Shown here piece by piece: positions 57,704 through 64,000 of a stretch of 64,000 bases of DNA (within the stretch, counting starts at the first letter, position 1; the number at the start of each line of letters is the position of its first letter). A program made the position numbers and the translations under genes. This DNA is from Phyllostachys edulis (taxonomy: Eukaryota > Streptophyta > Magnoliopsida > Poales > Poaceae): positions 108,320,826 to 108,384,825 of the forward strand of contig CM070546.1 in NCBI GenBank assembly GCA_036346405.1. The letters are read 5' to 3'. The notes beneath the pieces are model-generated. The model had not been told where the DNA came from. It ran no database searches and saw only the letters and a list, made by a program, of their open reading frames with translations.

Positions 57704-58537
57704 CTTGTTTGGTGCTGACGTCTACTCTTTTCCTTTGCAGGTTCAAGAGCGACGAGAAGACCTTAGCTGATTCTCTTGACTATAAGAAAGCCAAGATGAA
57801 AAAGCTAAGGGAGGAGAAAAAATACCTCCTGAAGAAGCTTCAGGAGGCAAACTCTGCAAATCAAAGGTTGCAGGGACGATTGAATGGTAAGTGCTGAACT
57901 TAAGACCGTTTACGACCTTCTTTTCTTTCTCTGATTCTTGTTTCCTTTCAGAAAAAGACCAAGATGTCCAGACATGGGAGCAGCGCTACCTCAAGGACAC
58001 TGCTTCTCACGCTGAAGAAGTCAAGAAGTTAGACTCTCAACTAGTTGGTAAGCAAATCTTTACCTATGATTGATTGTGTTTTCCTCTCGATGTCATTTTA
58101 TCTAACTGGTCTTATTCTTTTCAGAACAAGTAGTACAAATAAAACGACTCCGCGAGGCTTCGACTCGCAATCAGGATGAAATGAAGTCTGTGAAGGGAAA
58201 CCTCCAAGACAATGTTTCACTTCTGAACAACGTACTTGGTGGGCTTGACACGTTGTCTGCCTACTCGAGTGCCATTGGCGATCAAGTCGGGACATTGCAA
58301 GAGTTGGTGACTACTCTGAAGGCTAACCAATTCGATTTGATAAATGATGGGATCCAAGAGGGAGTAAGATTTATTTGAGGAAAACTTAAAGCTCATGATT
58401 CCAGCCTTAATCTGCAGCCTGTCATAGACGACTTCGTCTGCTTTGAAGCAGAGGCGGAGCAGTTAATGACAACAATGCAGTCGATCGTTGAGGCAGTCAC
58501 GGAGGATATGCAAATAAGATCTCCTTCACTAGAGTAG

Positions 58538-59088
58538 TCTGTACCAGAATCCTGAGTCCTATAAAGACAAGTTTTTTGTTGATGTTGATATATAATCCTT
58601 CCTTCTTCCTGAAAATCATCTTGTCGAGTAGTTACTAACTCATAAGATAATGAATGAAAAAAGAGTAAGACTAAGAATTGAAGTCAAGTTAATAACTTTA
58701 TCCTAGCCCCCGACTATTTGCTTGGTTTATTTAGATAAACCAAGTAAATAGTGCGAAATGGGTTTTCTTTAAAAAAGAGAGGTTTAACTAACTTATAGTT
58801 TTTGGATCACGATTATCATGCACTGGTCGAAAGAGTAGGAACGAGTTGACACTAGGAAGTTCCTTCTAGTGGGCAGGACCACGTGCAGAGTGGAAAGGCT
58901 TCGACTAGGTGATGTTACCATCTCCGACCAGATTAATCAAATCAAGAGCGGTCAACTTGAGTTAGATAAACGTCTGGAGTTCCTTAAAAATTCGTTCAAC
59001 TTATTTCAATGCACTCAGTAGGTTCGCTCTGGTAGCAAGAGTTAGAAACAGAACGATGCTAGGAAGTTCCTTCTAGTAGGCAGGACCA
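58538..59088. other. Tat-2 sequence downstream of the antisense gene
   Basis: Probable 3' UTR and spacer. A GGAAGTTCCTTCTAGT(G/A)GGCAGGACCA block occurs at about 58855 and 59062. No sense gag-pol is visible. Confidence 0.4.
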
Positions 59089-59322
59089 AGGGTTGAAAAG
59101 CGGCACGGGTTGCATCGGCCCCCGATTTCGGTGAACCGGCGGTTACGGAAATCCGTTTTTCTCGGTTGAAATTCGATCGAATTTGCTTAAAATTCATCCA
59201 AAATTCAAAATTTGAATTTTGAAGTTGCTAAACCGGACATTGTAGTTCGGTTTCGTATTCGGAGGGGCCCTAGAGCCGAGAATCGATTCAGAATCGCAAG
59301 TTACGGCCGATTTTGATCCCTG
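59089..59322. mobile_element. Small hAT-like MITE
   Basis: Ends AGGGTTGAAAAGCGG and CCGATTTTGATCCCT(G) are inverted repeats. The flanking sequence GGCAGGACCA is duplicated on both sides (59079-59088 and 59323-59332), consistent with an 8-base hAT-type duplication plus chance identity. The 234-base interior is AT-rich and non-coding. Confidence 0.65.
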
Positions 59323-59411
59323 GGCAGGACCATGTGCAGAGAGGAAAATCATCGACTAGGTGTCGCAACTTCCTCCGACTAGTTAAAACGAAGCGAGTTT
59401 ACCAAAGTAGT

Positions 59412-61053
59412 TGTGAGAACCCAAGGTATTTAACTCGTAATACTTAACCATCCAATTGGACTTAGCATTACAAATCAAATATCCCGACTCTCAGCGCATA
59501 TGTACTTCCCAGAATTGCAGTACACATACCCCATACAAAAATTAAGCATCCATTCCATACACAAGTCATTACATTACTAAGTCTACAAGCTTACATCAGA
59601 AAGGACATACAAGTTCATATTACAAAAGTAGGGCCGACCGGCCAAAAGACAAGGTAAATAACTAAAGTAGCAGTGGAAATATAAGCCATAAGATGGCGAT
59701 AAACAAAAGCCAACCGGTTTTTCCTTACCCACAAGGCAACCGACCGGGCCGCCAAGCTAGTCGTCCTGCACGAAGTCGGTCTCACAATAGTCGATCCCTT
59801 GGGGATCAACCTCATCTGTAACAATTAAATCAATGCAGCTGAGTACAAAGTTATACTCGCAAGACCTACAAGCAAAAGAATATATAGATGCATTCTTGTG
59901 TCAAAGGAAGGCTATTACACTAAGCAGTTTTTAGCATAAAGCAATTTTTCCTTTGCAATAGAGTAATAGATTGAAGGCAGTTTGACAAATATGTTTTTAT
60001 TTGATTAAATAACAACGAGACAACATTTATAAACATAAATAACATCCTAGAGGTGACTTCCCAATGGCCACCACAACATAGCACGAATTACCCATTCGTA
60101 CCACTCGAATTCAAGTTTTATTAAAAAGGTTATAGTCTAATTCTTGCGGGAAATAACCAAGCATGTCCATAACCTAGGACGAGGCTATTCGAATAGATTA
60201 TACCTGCAGGGTGTACAACTTACCCACATGTCGATCGCCTTTTCGCCAAGCTATTAGCACACTTCCTTGGTATCTAAACGCAGTTAAGTCCTACGAGACG
60301 TTTTCCAAGGAAATGAGTTAATTAAGAGTCGCATGTATGGGGGTTAATCCTCCAGGGACCCGGGGGACCCATACATTGTGTTGAAGACATCGATCAGCTA
60401 AAACCACTGCCGATGCTCCTTTGGGCGTGGGAACCTAAAACTAGAACTCACCCCGCACATGCCCCACAACAATTGATAACATTATTCTCCTACATCTTCC
60501 ACCGGCGACTCATTAATTAACACCTCCCAAGGTACTAAGTCAAGAGAGGTCCCATATCCCCCTCATGTGGTTGCACGCAATAGTGCTTGGATCAATGGCA
60601 CAAGTAATTCGGTCCTTGTTGACTCGGGCACCGAGCACACACCCCTCAATCACACCATCCAACCAATGTGCCTAAGTCCAAAACATTTTGTTTTCAGTTT
60701 TAGCTTCTCAAATACAATACATACATGGGTACCCTGACCCAAGTAATTTAAAGTGATGATGTAATGATCATAGCCGAGGCGATGGTCCCCATTCTACCAT
60801 TCTAAGCATTGCTAAGCATGACATCGCATAAACATAAGTAGACCATATATCATCCACTGGGATCTAATTCACCAGCGGAATTATTAACCTAAGTTCAGTG
60901 GTAAGGGATAACATTTGCTATAGCTCATGCATCTACTAGGAACAACTACCTCTAACGAAAAATAATCATTCAAGTAGAGTATGCATACATACAAGTTGCA
61001 AACAAGATATTTTGTAACGAAAGTAATAGGATCAATATGATCAAGGGGGGGGG
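59412..61053 (-). mobile_element. LTR of a chromovirus-like element (minus), interrupted at 61054
   Basis: On the minus strand this would end GGGTTCTCACA at 59412. The block order matches the other chromovirus LTRs inverted: GAGTACAAAGTTATACTCGC, then GGCTATTCGAATAGAT...GGTGTACAACTTACCCAC, then the GGATCAATATGATCAA block that in the neighbouring LTR lies just before AGACTACGGCTTGCC. It stops at a G run where the next LTR begins, so the rest should lie beyond 64000. Confidence 0.6.
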
Positions 61054-64000
61054 TGTCGGGACCCGAAAATGCATCTCAGGAACCTTCTGTGTATTCTGAA
61101 CTAGTACCAGATCAGTAGCTAGCTCACACAGGAAACAGTGATGAAATACCATTCATTTATTCGATTTAACTAAAAAGATCTCAAAGTAACAAATAATAAT
61201 AATAACTGGACCTTATGGTCAACATTTACTTAACTTGCCACGCAGGGCTAAAGAAACAAATAAAACTCTTGCAGCAGAACAAAACTCTTCAAATGGCGAA
61301 TCAACATGCCCACAAGCAATCGAGTGGAGAATGCATCCTAATCCGCAAAACCTTTATAGTCCACCTGCTGAAAGAACTCCTGAGCAGCTTGGTATTCTTC
61401 AACTGCGGATCAATCCGAGGGCAAAAGCCATGAGTACTTTTGAATGTACTCAGCAAACTGTAGGGAAATGTATGCAAATAGTATTCATGCACGGCCTGAC
61501 AAAGGTTAGCTGTATGGTTCTTTTGCAAAAAGCAACATTTACGATAAATACAATAAATAGATTGAAATGCGTAGTTGAAAACAATAATAAATAATTAAAC
61601 AATTTCTTTGAAATAACTAGTGAACTACCCATTCACTTTCCAACCAAACCAAAGATAAGTGAATCCCCTATTCACCAATCGACACAAACCACCAAGTGAA
61701 TGACATGTTCACCAAACAAACATTATATTCATCAAGTGAACTTCCTATCCACACTCCGACTCATTTTAAAGAAACTCTATCTCCCATGTGAAATCCCTGA
61801 GCACGTCCATAACCGCGGATATGGCTATTTGAATAGTTTTACACTCTACAGAGGTTGTACAGCTTTCCCCACATGACACGACTTCTCTAGTTTGTTCGGT
61901 ATATATCTATGCCACCGCTCACTACGTTAGGTAAGCAGTCTAGAGCACGTGATAAGGCCTTTACAAAGCTCCTCCTTAACCCAGTTCTGCCCGCTAAGGT
62001 TTCAACACTGAATGTCTTTCCGAGGCAGACAGGCCCCTCGGCGCGCCTCCGTGAAACGCTTCCCATAACTCACGCTTTCCACGAGCAGTACCGAAATTAA
62101 GACATTGCTAATTAGTTAGCCAGGTCCGTCCCATACCAGACATGTGGTTGTACGGTTAAGGTCCAGTTCAATGGCGCACAAGATTAAGTCCTTGACAAGT
62201 TACTCAGACGAGACTACCACAAACCCAATCCGTGCTAAACCTGCACCCCCACTATCCACCAACCACTTGCCCAAGTGAAAACCTTTTTGTTTAACCAAGA
62301 CCCATGACTCACCCCGTCATGGTACCCACAAATTTTAACAAGAGTGGCTCACCACCACGATTCCATATATCATTAAGTCAAGATTAATCATTATGACACA
62401 TGTGATGATGAACCCATCGTATCTAAGCTGAACTAAGCATTAATACGCTACCCATATTGGCAATATAAATATGTCCAACTAAAATTATCCACACTAGGGT
62501 GACAAAGGATTCATGGCATTCAAATAATCAAAGGAGGCATAATGACAATAGGTAATAACTAAGCCCAAAACAATTTGTATAAAATAGCATGCAAATGTAT
62601 AAAACAATATACTTTTGAAATCATAGGTTCAATATGATCAAAAGACTACGGCTTGCCTTGAAATAAATCCTGAGATTGATCTTGATCTTTGTAGACTCCT
62701 CCTTGCTCAAAGCTTCCCGAAGTATCAACGTCTAATCGCAAACAAGCAAATAAACAAAATAAATAAATAACAGAGAGCAAATAAACTCCAAAAATTAAAT
62801 AAAAATCTCAGATAGATAGATCTTGAATTTAGATGAATTTAGGAATTTGAATAGACTCAATCGGAGTTCGGATTCAAAAGATATGGGTTTTGGAAGATTG
62901 AAATCACATGAAATACTGAAAATCAGTATTCGCGAATTTACTGAATTATCTTTCCAAAGGAAAAGACAATTATGACGTCGGCATAACATCAGCAAGAATT
63001 ATCAGCTGGAAAGATAAAAAGAAATAGGATTTATCAAGTGGGACCTACTGGTCACTGAGTAGGTGCACCATGGACCGGGTTCAAGGAGATTGGATCTAGG
63101 TTTGGGTGTTGGTGTGCCAAGTGGCTGCTGACTAGATGATGATTTGGATGCCACATAAGCTAAAAGGGCCTAGGTGGCTGCTGATAGGAAGGGGAGGTGG
63201 ATTGCCACGTCGGCCAAGGAGAAAACCGAGAGGCGAGGAGACCATGGTCGTGTTGCGCAAAGCCCTCTGGCGGTGAGGGCAACCATGACGAAGGAAGCTT
63301 CGGGGATGGAAGTAATTGGATGAGAAGGGGCGGGCACGACATGACGTCTTGCAGATAGTACAGAGCTCACCAAAACAACAAATTGGCAAGGGGCAGCGGA
63401 CAGATTCGAACGACGGGTCGACGGCAGCGTCTGAGGTCCTCGGCGAAGATAAGCGCGAGCAGCGTGAACCACGTCGATCACGATCTCGCAGCGAAGACGG
63501 CACGGGTGGGGAGGCACTAACGGCGAAGAAATCCAGTGATGAACAAGCTTCAGTGGCGCTCGGATTTTGGTGGATGGCGGCGCAACCAAGACGAAATCGG
63601 GGTGGAGATAATAGGGTTTTGGAGGAGGAGAACGAAGCGAAGAAATTGACGCGGTGGCTTTGCTTTATATAGCACCGGGGAGATGGGGTATTAAGGTTGG
63701 AGCCGGCGGCGCTGCGTCGTCTTGGTCGTGGACTCTAGAGTCCTTGGTGGCCATAGGTTGAAGATGATGAGCTGGCAAAAGGGCGAAACAAGGAAAAAGG
63801 AAAAGAACGAAAGCGGCGCTGTCTTGGGCTCGCCCGCGCGCAAGAAAAAAAACGGCTCGATTGGGTTGGGCTTCCATACGTGCGCACCAAAGTGGAACAG
63901 GCTAGCGGCGGCTTGGCTTACTCGCACGCACGGGAAAACGGGAAGGCCGAGCTTGACCTTGTGCTGCGGCCGAGATGAAAACCGGCAGGCGCAACACACA
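61054..64000 (-). mobile_element. Chromovirus-like LTR (minus), partial, runs off the window
   Basis: Starts TGTCGGGACCC, the inverse of the GGGTCCCGACA end of the solo LTR at 8082-11396, so it is a relative of that family. It contains GACCTTATGGTCAA, CAAAAGCCATGAGTACTTTTG, CTACAGAGGTTGTAC, AGACTACGGCTTGCC and, at 63663-63672 on the minus strand, a TATATAAAG TATA box followed by a GC-rich leader. The start of the LTR on the minus strand (TGTAAC...) is not reached, so solo or full-length status cannot be told. Confidence 0.7.

Larger units (their letters stand above)
53034..58537 (+). pseudogene. Tat-2 antisense gene, spliced, with coiled-coil C-terminal half
   Basis: Five exons are readable: 53034-53260, 57436-57533, 57741-57886, 57952-58047 and 58125-58537. 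Each intron has GT-AG ends, and reading phase is preserved from exon 2 to exon 5. Exon 1 opens MAGTTFQWAESEMDAAKIGA and then resembles the start of the 'putative gypsy-type transposon' domain (Transposase_28) found in grass retroelement ORFs, but it has TAG/TGA stops and an internal deletion. Exons 2-4 encode a Glu/Lys/Leu-rich coiled coil (LVQLRQEKAELYEQAE, KKAKMKKLREEKKYLLKKL). Exon 5 (LNNVLGGLDTLSAYSSAIG, then FEAEAEQLMTTMQSIVEAV) has one TGA (58376-58378), probably from CGA. Function unknown. Its intron 1 holds the 4.1 kb solo LTR. Confidence 0.65.
51686..64000 (-). mobile_element. Tat-2: Tat-type Ty3/gypsy element (minus), runs off the window
   Basis: Left terminus TGTCGGTG at 51686, i.e. 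the 3' end of an element read on the minus strand. The LTR is 51686-52447, with a polypurine tract next to it. Inward lies an antisense, intron-containing gene (53034-58537) as in Tat-1. Sense gag-pol must lie right of the window. It contains a solo LTR (53279-57398), a MITE (59089-59322) and an LTR insertion from 59412. The right boundary within the window is only the window edge: true Tat-2 sequence is last seen at about 59411. Confidence 0.7.

Noticed and set aside
63132..63999. Overlapping 100-139 codon frames on both strands
   Set aside because: Equivalent GC-rich leader region of the partial LTR at 61054, inferred from the TATA box at 63663; no domain.

Overview
This is plant nuclear DNA from a grass (Poaceae). 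The evidence is GC-rich first exons, spliced genes, CACTA, MULE, PIF/Harbinger, hAT-like and LTR elements of grass type, and retroelement LTRs several kb long. The species cannot be fixed from the sequence alone. There is no sign of a bacterial, viral or organellar replicon. I see no tRNA, rRNA or CRISPR array.

Layout. (1) 1-2661: unassigned sequence, the 5' part of a PIF/Harbinger-like element on the minus strand, and a small tandem-repeat tract. (2) 2662-32898: one Ty3/gypsy retrotransposon of the Tat type, called Tat-1 here. It is about 5.5 kb of surviving sequence blown up to 30 kb by six insertions whose boundaries and target-site duplications (TSDs) can be read: a CACTA element (2827-6138); a copia-like solo LTR (6330-12033) that itself holds a second solo LTR (8082-11396); a complete but dead chromovirus with a chromodomain (12988-24117); an inverted solo LTR (25509-28384); and a second CACTA element (29712-31402). 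(3) 32899-36352: repeat-derived intergenic DNA with an inverted-repeat element and a long TA microsatellite. (4) 36353-43984: a two-gene island. An Mpv17/PMP22 membrane protein gene has three exons, and its first intron holds a Pack-MULE candidate and a small non-autonomous LTR element. A two-exon Ole e 1-like secreted protein gene follows. (5) 44250-49560: MITEs, a duplicated LINE 3' end, a kelch-like pseudogene split by a MULE, and a fragment of an SDI1/MS5-type TPR gene. (6) 49561-64000: a second nest. A copia-type non-autonomous element (minus) has its 5' LTR split by a minus-strand Tat-type element, Tat-2, which runs off the window. Tat-2 holds a 4.1 kb solo LTR, a small hAT-like MITE and two further partial LTRs.

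The most interesting signal is in the Tat elements. Both carry a TATA-driven gene antisense to the retrotransposon, next to the 3' LTR. In Tat-2 it has clean GT-AG introns and a long coiled-coil C-terminal half still open except for one stop codon. The same element has an array of short palindromes in its LTR and in an intron of the antisense gene. Their arms differ between copies but usually still pair.

Only two genes look functional, the Mpv17 family gene and the Ole e 1-like gene. Every retroelement coding region here is broken, and the diagnosable breaks in conserved motifs are mostly C-to-T or G-to-A changes, as expected for methylated, silenced DNA.
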